Below are positions 36,101 to 51,300 of a stretch of DNA of 64,000 nt, piece after piece (the first letter of the stretch is position 1; the number at the start of each line of letters is the position of its first letter). Position numbers and translations under genes: made by a program. Origin of the DNA: Diphasiastrum complanatum (Eukaryota; Streptophyta; Lycopodiopsida; Lycopodiales; Lycopodiaceae); assembly GCA_029204225.1 (NCBI GenBank), contig CM055104.1, positions 45,947,835 to 46,011,834 of the forward strand. Reading direction: 5' to 3'. The notes beneath the pieces were generated by a model, which did no database searches, was not told the origin of the DNA, and saw only the letters and a program-made list of their open reading frames with translations.

Positions 36101-38400
36101 ATATTTATGCTTATGGTCAATAACAATGCATTCAACATTGAACTAAATGTTTTCATGTTGTTGTATTATGGATGCTTAGCTTTTTGCAGAGGAAATTGAT
36201 TTTTTCATGGACACTTGATAACCAAAAACCTTTTTCTAGGTCAATAAGTACTATGACCTTGCAACAAGCTTCTATGAGTATGGTTGGGGCCAGTCGTTTC
36301 ACTTTGCTCACAGGTGAGATCCCTTTGTTTGTAGCTTGTTTAAGGGTGCTCGTATGTAATTCCATTTATATTTTTTGAATGTGTTCATGGTTGAAATAAA
36401 TTTATGCTCTTAGTTATATTTCATGAGTTCTTGCTAGTTTTTATTCATGTAGTAGAAAGCTAGATTTTTTACGTGCTTGGTTTGTGCATTTTTGAGCTCC
36501 CGCTTGTATGATGAACTTTTATGTACTCTATTTCATCTTATGTTCCATTTTGGTACTGAAAAGAGAGCAACAAAATCTCTTCTTCTTCTTCTCTATTTGC
36601 TAGATGTTACAAATTTTTTCTTGGAGACATGTTGCTTCAGAAGTTACCATGCTTGGTATGTACTCTTTTAGTGTTTTGTATCTTTGGTATCTCACAAACC
36701 ATAATAAAGCTTTGTTTCTTTGTTGTCTTGTCCTCTCAACACCTTTTGAGATTAGGCTAATCATATGATTCATCTATTTTTTGTTCAGAGATACATCTAG
36801 TTCGCCTCCAAATCGTTTCGGTGTCAAAGACCTTAATGAAGCTTTTCTCCATCTTTCTCAATCCATTGGTCCATCGCATCGTCCATTTAGTTAAAGCAAC
36901 AATTGTAATTTGGCTCCTTGCTCTCGTTTCTGTTTTCCTTGTGGCTTGACAAGTTGCTCAACTGAGTGCATAAAGAAGATGAAATTCAAATTTTTGTTGA
37001 TGCGTTTTTCTGGATACTCGTCATAGATCATATGACAAGACCAAATCCCCCTCTAGACAGCTTGCATCTAAACTATAGCTTGGACACTTGTAATAGTCAT
37101 TGATTGGATTTACAGGTCCTGTAGGTATTTATTGGGATTTTTGTTGATAGTTTTTAAGTTACTCTTGCTAATGATAATGAGCTACTAGTCTTGCCATGAT
37201 TATGGGGATAAAGAAGATTGTGAGCACATCCTTATCAGTTTGGGTACCATTTTTTTGGTCTTATCTTCCTTTCTTGTAGGACTATAGTGGAATGCTGATT
37301 GCAATTGTTGCTAATCCAGACTTCCTAATGTATCATGATACTTATGTAACACTTTTTGTATGGACAAGTTACCCTGCTTCAACTTGGGGCCATTTTTACC
37401 AAGTTCTCATAATCTCATTTGATGGTGTAAATTGAACTTTCATGGCAATTCCAAATCCTTTTCAAGTGCCGAATGACTTCCCATCCTTGCATTACTCAAC
37501 TACTTGTAAGTCGTACCCTTTAAAGAAACACCGCGTAAGCTGCTTGTTGAGATTCTGTGGTGTAACTCTTGTCCAAAATCCAATATCGTTCCCCCCTTTG
37601 TAATCAAATGTCTAGCTTATCCACTGAATCTCGTGCCTTTTTGGACAAAAAAGCCTCTTTTTTTGGTAATCATGATAATTGCTAAGCATTCTTCATATCC
37701 AATCGAAAGTCAACACATAAGACTCGATGGTCCATATGACATAGCACATCTAAAGGTTCAAAATAAATCTAGCTATGAACCCACATTCTCACCCACTAAC
37801 CTGACTTCAAATCTACATCTACATTAAATGCAAGTAAGACCATTTTGAAATGTTTACAAGTGTTACATGTAAATGTGTTATCTTATCATAATCATTGCTC
37901 TTCAAAAGGTTGATTAACAAAATAAAATCTAAAATTTTGAAATACCCCCTTTCAAAGTTCATTTTAAATGGCACATAATGATACTCTGGGGGGAGAATTG
38001 AGTCAAAACATTAACTTGCAAATTGTGTTTTTGAGGAGGGAGGGAGGCAAGAACAGTAAATTCCACCCCACCACTTGGGGATAGAGGTACTATTGGACAA
38101 TGTGAAACATTTACAGGAGGTGGGATAATAAGAGCCTTGACGTTAGGGCTCGAGGATTGGCGACTGTTGAAGAGTAATGCCTATTTTACCCCTTTGGTTA
38201 AGCACTAGTGAAGTCGTAAGTTGCACATAACTCATGGGGCATGTTATAAATTAAATACATGAGACCCCCCTTTTGTAAGTTGAGTAAATTAGTGCAAGTG
38301 GCCCACTTGGCCAAGTAGCTCATTCATATCGTTGACACCTAGACTTTCTATGCATGTATTTGAGGTGCTTGCCTCACAAGGGACTTGGAGGACCCACGCC

Positions 38401-38446
<46 letters not shown>

Positions 38447-41400
38447 GCAATTCATTTTCTCTTCTAACTTTTGTTGTGAGGTGCTTATGCAATTCTCCTT
38501 GTATGTGATGTTTTCCATAGCTAAGTTTCTCAAGCTTTTATAGTTGATCTAGTATTGAAGTTAAGATACTCCATAGCTGGGTCTTGCAATTCATCATGGT
38601 ATCAGAGCAGGTTGTCTAGCCTGTGAGTCTGTGAGTGAGAGAAACTTCAGTGCTCAGATTTTTGAGAAGATTCTCATCTCTAAGCACCTCAATCTTGAAA
38701 GAGGGAGCTTTTGATCTATAGGAGTCAGATTAGGTTGAATCTTGACTGTTGGAGAGCTATTGGCAAGGAGAGTGAAATGATTCAAAAACTTTCTAATTTT
38801 GGCTAGTTTTGGGAAGACTTTCTGGAGGAGCTTACACAAAAATAGGGCGCATTTTCCGTAGGGGCTTCTGGTTTTTGTTCCAGTGGGGCCTAGTGCTTGT
38901 GTTAGTGAGGCCATACAAAGTGGCAAGTCATAAGCAAGAGCTGAAGGGTTGCCTTCAAGTGGCTACATACCCTAGTTTTGGGTCTAACCCTAGTTGCTAG
39001 AAGTTGTTTCTTTTTTGATCATTTTCAGGTTGAGCTTCTGTTTGAGCACAAATTTTAGCATGGCTAGTCTTGGGGAGAGTTTGCTAGGTGAATCTAGCAA
39101 ACTTGATGGCACAAACCACAGAGTGTGGAACTTCAAGATGGCTAACATCTTGATGGACAGGAATTGCTGGGAGTTAATGACACATATAGAGCTTGTTCCA
39201 ACATTTGATCCTGAATTGAAGGACTACATAAACAGGAGACAGAAAGCTCATAGGATGATCAATCTTTCTGTCAAGGACAATATTATTCCTCCTATTTGCA
39301 ATGCAAAGGATGCAGTGGATGCTTGGACTATTCTAAAGTCTATGTTTGAAATAGTGGATTCAGCCAGACTTGTGCTTTTGCAAAACAAGCTACATACTCT
39401 CAAGATGGAAGCAGGTGCAACACTTGGTGATCACATCACAAAGGTCAAGGACCTTATGGATCAACTTGCTTCAGTTGGAGAGACAGTAAGTGACAAGAGT
39501 ATTGTCCCCATAGTCTTGAATAGCTTGTCATTCAATTATCAAGACTATGTGATGTCCCTTTCTGCTAGGGATAAACTCCCAACCTTTGGGGAGTCATGTG
39601 GACCATAGAATACCTAGTATGACATTGTTTTGTCATTTATATTGTCAAGTGCAACAAGCATTTGCTCACGGTTACCTTTGAGGTAATGACATTATCATGT
39701 AGATGACCAGTTTCATGTAAAAGAGATTGCAATGTGCATAAAAAATTGAGCTTTGTAGGGAGCTTTTTGAATCTCTATAGTTCAACAAGTTTTGGTGTGA
39801 ATTCCTTCATGTGCTTCTTTACTCGTATCGACATGGATGTCAGATCCGCAATGACTTTATATTACAAACACAAAACAACCTTATTCTACAGGCACACAAA
39901 ACACACGTATTATGATCAATCCCCAATGACCCAGTTTATCCATTTTTACCTCTAGATGATCCTAGAAGCTATTTAAAAGCTTAAAACTAGATGTGCATGT
40001 GATTCAATGGCCTTCAAGCCGAGCATCTTTTATATGGCTGATGTTATTTCACTTGCACTAGCTGATTATTAACTATGTAGCATGTCATGGATCCCCTCCC
40101 TCTTGGTGCACGAATATAATCCATCCCATTTGAACGGTTGAGGACCTATGAAGTTGGAAACTATTGTACTATTATATTAGCCATATCTTGGATAAAATGT
40201 ATGGGCTTATTGTAGAGTTTGACTTGAGCGGAGTGGCAGAGCCATAAGGTTTTTGAGCAATCGGAACAAGGTAGGTTTTAATTTGAGGATACCACATCAG
40301 ACCATGTTTCATGTTTTGAGTGATTGTCAAGGAGACAAATCACATAATGGAAAAAGTTATTGTTGCTTTGTTGACTTCAGAGGGATTTCAATTGGGTACC
40401 TCTAGTAGGGTCGATACAAAGGTGCTGAAATCTCGATCTTGCACATAATGTCATTGAAGTTGCGATGGCATTACATGAAAGGGTGATTGGATGGTTTAGA
40501 TTATGTGCAGGCTTGTCAGACAAGATTTAAGATACGATTGTAGCAAAGTAGGCTTTTAGTACGTTACAAACCATTCTTTTGTATTATGATGATGTGGGAT
40601 TGCTATCATCCTTATGAGAGGGGCCCCAAGCCTATTTTGATGCATCGTAGAGCTTGTGAGATGAGTGGGGTGGCAATAAAGCCTTGAAGATGAAAGTATA
40701 GTCTGTAACACATTCACATCCGTAAATGCACCAATAGTCATTTCACCTTGTGGACCAGCCCTTGGAGGTAGTCTCCTCCTACAATTGCCTTGGTATTTGA
40801 ATCATTGGGTTTTCAACATAAGACTAGGAGCTATAACTAGACTAGGGCAGGCTTAGATTTTGACATGCACCCTTACTTTTCAACTTGATGGGCTTTTTTT
40901 TTCCCTTTCACATGACATGTATATCCAAGGTTACCTTTCAAATGAAAAATGTATGAACCTTTCAACCACTTATACGTATAATATTGTTATAGGATGCTCC
41001 GTACTGCTCAGTCCCAATTGGACTTCTAGTTTGGCCATAACTGCAGTCCAAAAGTTTCCGGTAAATTGAGTATCTCTGTCGGACACTATGGATGACGATA
41101 ATCCATGAAGTTTGAACACATGCTCAATAAATATGTTAGCTACTTTAGATGCATCAAGCTTTTTACGCGTTGGAATCAAATGAGCCATCTTAGTGAGTTT
41201 TTCAACTATAACTAAGATAGTTGATGGTCTTGGTGGCTCTAATCTTAAATTTGCTGCCGCCATCTTCAGGCTCTCCCTGAACTACATTCATACACAAACC
41301 ACAATAAGTACATGTAGGAAATAGAAGCCTAAGGATCCAGGATCTTAATTATTCAATCACACAAAGCATTCTCAAAAGAAAGAGAGAGATGGCTAGAAAC

Positions 41401-43342
41401 CCTCTTGTAGAAACTCGTGGACAGGCAAGGAGAATAGTTAGTATTGCTTACAAAAGTGTCATACAAATGGGATGCACACATATACATAGTCCAAGATGAC
41501 TATCTAACTTAATGACTATTGGCTATCCAACTACTTGACTATCGACTATCCAACTTTCTATAAGTTACATAGAAAGAATAAGGTACCTCCAATATGTCGG
41601 GTTGGGGTACTTAATGTCACTATTAGGCCTAGTGGACCCACTAGTTCCTACCAAGTTAATTTCATACTAACTTAGCTAACTCTAAGTTTAGTAGGCCTAA
41701 TATAATAAATGACCATGGTTACACAACTCTCGACCTTTTGGGTCAAAGTAACCTATGGTAATGTAAGCAATTCCATTTACATTCGAACAGTACATAGCAT
41801 CAACAAGCATGAAACACAGTTGAGATGGTTGCCTTGTCTCCTCCCAACCTTTGCTGCATAGATTATGATAGGGAATAACTCTCACAAGGCTCAGTTATCC
41901 ACAATCCTCAAGCACCCCTTAACCCTGACCCTTCCTAACGTTGACACATGGCTAATTCCATGCATAGTCGATGCTTGCAACCTGGCAGTGCCTTGAGACA
42001 TAGGCAAGCAAGTAGGCTAACATCTGGACCAAGTGTCCCAATGAGTATATGACACATGTCTCGTTGACTAGTCAGCGCTCCTACTTTTTAGGAGGTCAGT
42101 CCAACCACTCCTAATTAATTACCCAGTACCCTACACCAAGGCTCAACATGTGACTTAGAGGCTTAGTAACCATAACAACAGTTTTAATTTTTTAACAAAG
42201 ATCACCATAGGCCGATGACTTAGCCATTGCCATATTTTACAGAAAGTACATTTGTGCACAAAATCGTAAATAACCGGGATAGGGAGTAAAAGCTATAACA
42301 ACGAGTTCGATAATATCCGAGAGCTGCTATTGAATTGTTCTAGTCACCATGCTTGAGAATGCATCAAAGACAATACGAGTGCTTCTCATACAAGAATGGT
42401 GTTTAGACATCAAGCCCCCATGTGCCAAGATGCAAACAAATATAGACATCGACAACCAACTACTTGATCATAGATTGTCTCCCATAGCTCACTTATTTTT
42501 TGATCTACGACTTTATTGCAAAACTTACTCTTTTTGATGTTTATTCTACTATGGGGGGACAACAACCACGACCACTCTAGGTTAAGTGATTTGATTAATT
42601 AGATACGCTATGTTTTGTCCATAGATATTTATGATATTGGATTTTATAATGTCTTTTGTATTCTTTGAGGCTTTTTTATGCTATTATTAGATATTACATA
42701 CTTGGGGTGCACTTGCTTTATCTAATGTAGCATTTTTTGGTTCGAAGACATAAATAGAGCATCCTCAATATGTCCTCTATATTATCAGAGGGAGCTACCA
42801 TTGTGTCTTTCGTGATCAATCAATTACGCTTCCCTTGTTGGAGATGTGTAGCATAGATTGGAGATGTGTAGCATTCATGATATGGAAGATGGTTCCATTT
42901 GAGGAGTGATGGCATTTGTAGCAACTGCCCCAGTATGAGCACTATGCACTATGCACTATACCTCTTTCTTTTGCAAATGTGGGCCTGGCACAAATACAGG
43001 ATGACATGTCGATCCCTTTCATACATCGAGGCCAGAGACAACGAATGACAAGCTTCACACACATGCGCACACCCACCACGATCGGCACCCCCATCACAAA
43101 CTTCTTGAAACAAATATACCATGTCATGGAGTGATATATGCCAGCTAGTTATTTCTTTGAAGCTCTTGGTTTGAGCTCTCTTATAGTTTTTTTGCTTATA
43201 TTAGTATTTCACACTCAATCTATTGTTACGTGCTAGTCTTTTCCTTTGGAGATGTCATATTCTCACTATGTTACAAATACATGACATCTACTCATTTTGT
43301 CACATGTAGTATGGACCTTTTGGTTGCTTGTGGACATTAATA

Positions 43343-43413
<71 letters not shown>

Positions 43414-46400
43414 GTTCCTTATAAAAATCTCTTCAACTGAAGAAGATGGTGGCTAGAGGTGCCTGTTTTTTCCTCTTTAGAAAGAAACTATGACATGGAT
43501 CCAGAAAGGAATTCTTGTTGACTAGTTTATGTGCAGGTGGCATGACGAATCCTTGCAAGAGAGCATTAAAAGGCATGAACATTATTTGGCTCTCCATCTT
43601 CAATTGAAACCTGGAATGAAGGTGTAGTAACACAATCACTATGCATATGCAGCTTTCTACCTTTGTGTTTGAAATCAGATGATCTTGCATGTATGGGTTT
43701 AATTAATATTTGAAAGTCCAGGTATTGGATGTTGGGTGTGGCATTGGAGGACCTCTGAGAGAGATAGCGAGATTCAGGTTGTAAGCATCCCTATGTTGTG
43801 AATATTTTCCTATGATATATCCACTTCCTAGAAAATTTTCATGATTTTTTTTAATTTGAAACTTTTGCTTTCTAGGCTCAAAGATATAACATTGTACAAT
43901 AAAGCCTGTGGCTTAAAGAATGCACTTCACAGTTGTAAATGGTGGGATTTTGCTATTCATTTTTTTGGCTTAGTTGGATGTCCACCGCCGTTTGTTATTG
44001 GTTCGAATTATGTATCCCTTCGTATGGAATGACACGCTATCTGATGGCCCGTTTCTACCAGAATATTCAAGAATTCATGAAGGGTACATCATCCAAGTTC
44101 CAACCTGATTATTCTACAAAGTTGACATCTTTTGCTTAGATGCCGAGTCATGGCCTCATTATCATATTCACAGAATATGAATAGGTTTCTATCTTTGCCT
44201 CGTATCATAGGATTGGAATGAAAGAATGTAAGTCTGGTGGACGTTGAGTGCGTCAATTGTCTGGTGAATCTTCCATATCACCTTATGAGGTTCTGGGTCA
44301 GGAATATCTACAGTCCTCCTCTTGAAAGATATCACAATGTGGCAAAGTAAAACATATGTAGACATAATCTGAAAAAATTTCACCGCAAATTGGACTATAG
44401 CGTTCAGGGCGAGAAATATGGGATGTAGCATGGCCGAGCCGTGGGAGCAGCGAGGGCGGGTACGGGACATAGTTTGTCATGAGGAATGCATTTTATATAT
44501 GAATTTGGCTACTTTGCTTCCACATGTCACATATCATTAAAAAATGTGTGCATTTAGGAGTACACCCTGCAATCACATATGTTGGCTCTCCTCACAACCA
44601 ACGACAACGCGACTCGTCAGCAAAATAGCTCCTCACGAAGACTATGATACTGGTAGTTTACATGTTACATGCTTTTTAAATGGCCATGACTTGCTAGCTG
44701 TTGAAAAAGTTCTGTCCTTGGGACCGAAGAAGATTTCAAAGAGAATGATTTTTGACATGATTGTCAGAACATCATTTTGACAAGCCAACTTCAGGAAAAT
44801 TTAAAATGAAAGTTGCTTGTACGACAGATAAAATCGAACTTTATGCTCACTTGATATAGTGATGCTTTCTGTGAAAGCATTTCAAGCCAGAGGACAATCC
44901 CAAATGGCTCTTGATAGTGTGGCTTGCCATGTGTTGTGCACTATTATTAAAAAGTAAGTTCAATAGTAAAAAATGCTCTATGCCGTTGCTCTATTTTCCA
45001 TCTGTGATGTTCGTTGCTCTATTTTCCATCTGTGATGTTCGTTGCTCTATTTTCCATATTTGGTTATCAATTGGATTCAATGACATGTTATTCATGATAA
45101 AGCTTTTCTGATGCTACAACCATTTCAATTTGCCAACCCCTATGTATTGCAATATATGAAACGAGAGGCATGATTTCAAGCAAAAGTTAAGTAAAAGCAG
45201 ACCAAGTCAACTGATTTTTAGAATTATGGTCGCCTTATATTCACCTTTCTCTACTATACACAATTGAGAAAAGTGAATGTGAGTTAACACTTTCTGGTGC
45301 AAGAGCTCATTTCTACATGTCTTTTATATTAAGAGTAAGAATTAGTCCAAAATAATAATTTTTTGATAATGAGTTGTTAAATTGTAATGACACGGGGCGT
45401 TCTCTTATTGATGGTCTGAGTACTTTCATTATAAAGAACATTCTAACATAAAAGAAACAAGGCACAATGTCAACAGCTCTATGGATATACATGTTTTCTT
45501 GCATGGAATTTGATTTTACATGAAGTAAACTTGGCTCTCTCACAATGCAGTTTTTAGATACACTAGTTGAAAAGCACTCAGGAGAAGCTGCTGATTGATC
45601 AGAGACAATTTCCTTGCCCGGAAAGATCTTGAGTACCCTTTGCTGTCTGTATTGCAGTGGTGCACATGTTACTGGTTTGAACAATAACGAATACCAAATC
45701 TCAAGAGGATCTGTAAGCATCAGTCCTCAGTGCTTTTGCTGTATGTCATATTTTACATGTCAGTCTCAATGTATAAGATAATGTTGGTGCTTATGCTTTG
45801 ATCTTTTGCTTGAGATAGCTGAGTGAGCTGCTGCTCATAGAAACTGACTATTCTACTGAAGTTTGAGATGGGCTTGTGTTTCTTTGCCATAGTATTATTC
45901 CAGAAACTTTTTGGTTATTTTCCTCTAAACGATTTTCTGTGCTGCTATCCTGAATTTCAGGTGCTGAATAAGAAATATGGAGTAGAGGAAACCTGTGACT
46001 ACTTGAAGGTGCACGGTGAACTTATAAAACTAACATGAAAATAGATGTATGCACTTATTTTCACAGCATTTTTCAACTTGTGCTCTTTTTCCATTGAATA
46101 ATTGTGCATGTTATATCCTCAACTCTGGCATAAGCCAGTGTGCTGGCAGGAGTTTTCATACGACTTCCACTAACATCATCTTACACATTTTATTATTGTT
46201 GTCATATTATGACTAACAATCAGGTACATTTAGCATCTCTGTACATAACATAGCTAAAAGAAGACATGAAGATTTCTGAAATGGTCGGCATTGCCGATCT
46301 CAAAGTGAAAAGAAAACTGACTTGCAAATCATATTTGCCTCTTGCATAAGGGTACAACTTTTCTTCTTTCTGATATATTGAATTGGTGGCTTATTGGGAT

Positions 46401-47690
46401 GCAGGCAGATTTCATGAAAATGCCTATTCCTGATAATACATATGATGCAATTTATACAATTGAGGCTACATGTCATGCTCCAAATCCAGTCAGTATCCTC
46501 TAGTTCTCATTGAGAAGTATAAGTCAGTTTATGCTTCTGCCATTTCTTCTTCTGTGTATGTGAAAAATCAGCTTCTGGACCAGAAGTATTTTATGCAGAA
46601 AGGATCGAGATAAATTGAAAGCATTTATTGATCTTGTTGATAGGTTGCCTGCTACAAAGAAATTTTAAGGGTCCTCAAGCCTGGCCAACTCTTTGCTGGA
46701 TATGAGTGGTGCATGACTGATACATTTGACCCCAATAATGAGGTGCATCATAAAATCAAGGTGCAGTTTCTACTTAATATGTTCCCAAGCTTTTTTTCAG
46801 AATCAATATTGAACTTCCGTGTCTTTCTTGAGGATCATTAGTTGCACTATCCCAAGGCTATAACTTTTTCTGTGTTGTGCAATGTGATATGCATCGAGTC
46901 ACTTGTATACATTGATCATCTTTGAAATTTAGATGGGCGGTGCTAACTGGTTAACTGTTATACTGATATAATTGGTGATGATGAATTTTGTCACTAGACT
47001 TCATAAAATTGAAGTTTGCACATTTCTTATTGTTATGCTTGAGGATTAAGCTGGAGTTAACACTGGGAGACGTTCTTTATGATCAGGCTGAGATTGAGCT
47101 TGGTAACGGTCTTCCGGACATACGGACAACAAGACAATGTCTTGAAGCTCTTAGATTGGCAGGTTTTGAGGTACTATGTTCATGAATTTTTCCAGCTGTA
47201 GAGGTGAAATTTTCATTAGAGCAACTTCTTGTCATTTTGACAACATCATCTACTTTCTCGCAAATGCCCTGATGGTGTGTAGCTACGGTTCTAGCTTTAC
47301 ATTGACCTTGTATTCAGTTAAGGGACTGCCTTTGATGATCTGCCACCTAAAAAACACAGCCAAGAGTCTTAGATTGTTTAGGAAGCCCATTTAGTTGCTT
47401 GGATTGAAAACAATATAATGGTCTGCTATCTTGCCTTCTAAGTGTGTTAAGTGAGCTTTTCAATAATTGAAGATGCTTGCTGGTGGTCGACAAGTCAAGG
47501 CATGTATATGACAGCAGGTATGAGGTTCCACCGGTTCCTCTTTGTCAGCAAGTCTTAACATTTCCTGGCTATCTCAGATCTCCAGGTGTGACAGAATCTG
47601 CTCCTCAAACAGCTGGCATAGTGATCAAAGATTGAATTTAATCAGATAAAACTATTGATACGACTCTGAATTGAAGATGCCCCCCCCCCC

Positions 47691-47748
<58 letters not shown>

Positions 47749-48001
47749 CATATGTACATTTTCTCCACCTGGCCCGGGTTGTGGGCATTGGTACTTTTTC
47801 TGTAGTTCTTTTGTTATACCTAGCCCGGGTTGTGGGCTTATTTCACTTTTGCTTTGTTCTACTTTCATTCGTAGCTAGTTTATAGCATTTTACGGCCACG
47901 TCCTCCTATGGATGATGCTCCCACTGTTGCTTGTACAGATTTTCTTTTTGGTCTTATGCACCCACGGGTGCCCAAAAGATGTTAATAAAGCTTTCTTTCT
48001 T

Positions 48002-48064
<63 letters not shown>

Positions 48065-48284
48065 GTGTCCCGGGTTGTGGGCATTGGTACTTTTTCTGTA
48101 GTTCTTCTGTTATACCTGGCCCGGGTTGTGGGCTTATTTCACTTTTGCTTTGTTCTACTTTCATTCGTAGCTAGTTTATAGCATTTTACGGCCACGTCCT
48201 CCTATGGATGATGCTCCCACTGTTGCTTGTACATATTTTCTTTTTGGTCTTATGCACCCATGGGTGCCCAAAAGATGTTAATAA

Positions 48285-48354
<70 letters not shown>

Positions 48355-51300
48355 CAAGTACAGAGATGGATACCAGAGCACTGCATGCCATAGGTCAGGC
48401 AGGTTTCAGACCAAGATATACTACATCAGATCATATTTTCACCTTGAGATCCATCATTGAGGAGGCTAAGGCTAGGAGAGAGCGTGTATACTACTGCTTT
48501 GTGGATTTCCGCAAAGCCTTTGACTCTATGCCTCGACATTTACTCATACAGAGACTTCGGGACCGTGGCTTCTAGGAGGATATCATACAGGCAGTTGTGG
48601 CATTATACAGACGAGTTATTGGCCGGATCCGAGTATCAGGAGTTGTATCACCAGAGATAGAGAGTACCATTGGGGTTAAGCAGGTATGTCCTCTCTCACC
48701 TACACTCTTTGGTTTATATATAGATGAGCTTGAGCAGGTTATACAGACAGAGGGAGGTGAGGGATGCACATTGGGTGACCTCGTTATCGCTATCCTATTA
48801 TATGCTGATGATGTGGTTTTGCTTTCGAGGACGAGGGAAGGTCTGCAACGGCATCTTGATGCGCTTCACTCTTTTTGTACTCAATGGGGATTATCAGTGA
48901 ATGTGGCCAAAACCAAAGTTATGGTATTTAACACCTCCAGATCCTTCATGATGTGATAGGTGCTTCTATGGGAGGAGCATCCACTTGAGGTAGTTGACTC
49001 CTACACATACCTAAGCGTGGTATTTTCTGGTCCCACTTTCAGCATGCGACTACGGCATTTTCCCGGCTACGGAAGGGCTATGCATCGTTGGTTGTCAGAG
49101 TTAGAGGAGCTTCTGTTGCGGGTAAGGACCTCGTGGCTGAGGCAAATGCTTTCATTCATTCCACCTTTGGTCTCAAAGAGGATGCGATATCTGCTGCTTG
49201 GGTGGGTAAGCTCCAATCCACTACAGTGTTTTTGCGTTTCAAGGATGCTTTGCTTCGTCAAAAGGTTCTATGTAAAAGAGGTTGCCTGAAGGGATCTACT
49301 ATGTTTATGGAGATAAATCAAGCTTCCTAGTAGCTGCCTATACAAAGTAGCATAAGAGTCGCCAAACTTAGAAAGATTTTTACCTTGTCCTACCTAGTGC
49401 CTTCCTCTCTTGCTCGTGATTTTTGAGATAAGGTTACTCTCTCGGTATATACCGGATCTTCCAATAGTATAGAACTTTAGAATTGGTATTTTTAGCTTGA
49501 CACCTATTGTTCACACCTCGTATAAGTGAGCAATAGATCCAGCTTCCTACACTTCATCTTTCTGGACGAGCATTAACATGGTGGTGTATGCATCAGTCAG
49601 TTCCTGATCCTGCTACTACTTGGGCTGAGTTCAAGGTGGCAATACATTCCGCGATGGTGGATCTTACTTGGCTCCAATCACAACTTGACCTCTATTGGCA
49701 ACTGAAGCAAATAGGTCAACTCTTAGAATATACTGGTCACTCCAATCTTATATGTACACTAATCTTCCCCTTGGTGAGGTTATTGGTCGTTACATCGCTG
49801 GTTTACGTGGTGCTTTACGCTATGATGTTCAGCTTGTCAGCCCACTTTTTTAGATCGTGCTATGTCGCTTGCTTTCACTTTACAACATACATATCTAAAC
49901 CAGCAACCGTCATTCTCATCTCGTTCTTTTTCTCATTCTGTTACTCCTCTTGGGTCGTCCTCTTCTATCGCTTAGTCCTCTACTCCGTCTCCTCCCATTC
50001 CTTCGATGCGTCCTCCTTCTGTTCCTTATAATGTCGTTTTAAATGCTATTCTTCACAAGAGATGAATGAAATCTGTTCTAAGAACCTTTGTTTAATTGTC
50101 ATAGCTGTTAGAAATAAATGACTATGCTGAAGTTAATCCATAGGTTACTTTGACCCAAAAGGTCGAGATTTGTGTAACCATGGGTATTTAGTTATTTAGG
50201 CCATCTTAAATTTGTCTTAAGTTCAGTTGGACCCAATTTTGGTCATGTACTGACTCGTGGGTCCTTAGGGGTCTAATTTTGTTTAGGGGCCCTATCTTGA
50301 CTTTTGGGGGTGCCCTACATTTAGTAAGTGGTTAACCTTAGGGTTTGGTGGCATTTGGTCACATCCAGGTAGAGTACTTAGATGCTCATTGTGTATTCCA
50401 TTTTATACAGTTTGGCTCTCCATTGCTCTTGTTGCTGTTTTCTCTCTCTCTCTCTTAGAGTTGGGCGCCCAGCCTCTTCTCTCTTGTTTCTTGTGGAGAT
50501 TGATTGATAACTAGATCTTGGTGACTTGTCTCTTGCTTTCCTACATGGTATCAGAGCTACCGGATCTGCAACAAGCTTGTTTGTTGGCGCCCTACCAGAA
50601 GAGGAGCTTCTCTGCTTTTTGTTGTGAAATTTCAGCATCTTGCTGATCTTTTCAAGTGGAGTTTGGATCAGCTTTTTGTCTCTTTCAGGTTGAAGGAGGG
50701 TGGCCATTAGAGATCTTGGAGGAGCAATTTTTGGCACCCAAAAATCAGAATCTCAAATCTGATTTTTATGCAACTAGTTTTCAGCAAGTTTTGTTTGGAG
50801 GAGGGCGCCCAAAAATCTGCAACTGATTTTTGGTTGTGGTGTCTCCTTATCTTGCTGTTTTTGTTTTCAGGTTTGCATTTGTGTAGGAGGGCGCCCAAAA
50901 TTCAGCAAACCCTATTCAGGGTTAGGTCAACTTGTGGCTGGAAATTTGCAGATTCTCAGCAAGTAGTAGGGTGCTTTCAACAGCCCTATTGGAGTGTGTG
51001 TTGATCACACTATTTGGCTTCCTAATTGGATTTCGGTGTAGGCTTCAATCGAAGCTAACCTAATTTTCAAGAAGCTGGTTTTTTTGTGCAGAAAGACAGC
51101 CATCTATCCATTATCTTCTGGGCACTTTGGTTGCAGATTGAAAGATATCTTGTGCTCCTATTTTCAGCTCTTTGTTTGCTGCAAATTTTTGAGTAGATTT
51201 GGTTGTGGAAAGGCTCTCTTTCCTATCTACTACAAGCTGAAATTTTGTTGGAGGTAATGGCTAAGAATCGGAAGCTATCGGTTCTTGGTGATGAGGAAAG

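Noticed and set aside
47460-47640. Extra SMT1 exon after exon 10
   Set aside because: The sequence has no SMT similarity, and exon 10 joins in phase to exon 11 at 58423 with the expected family sequence.
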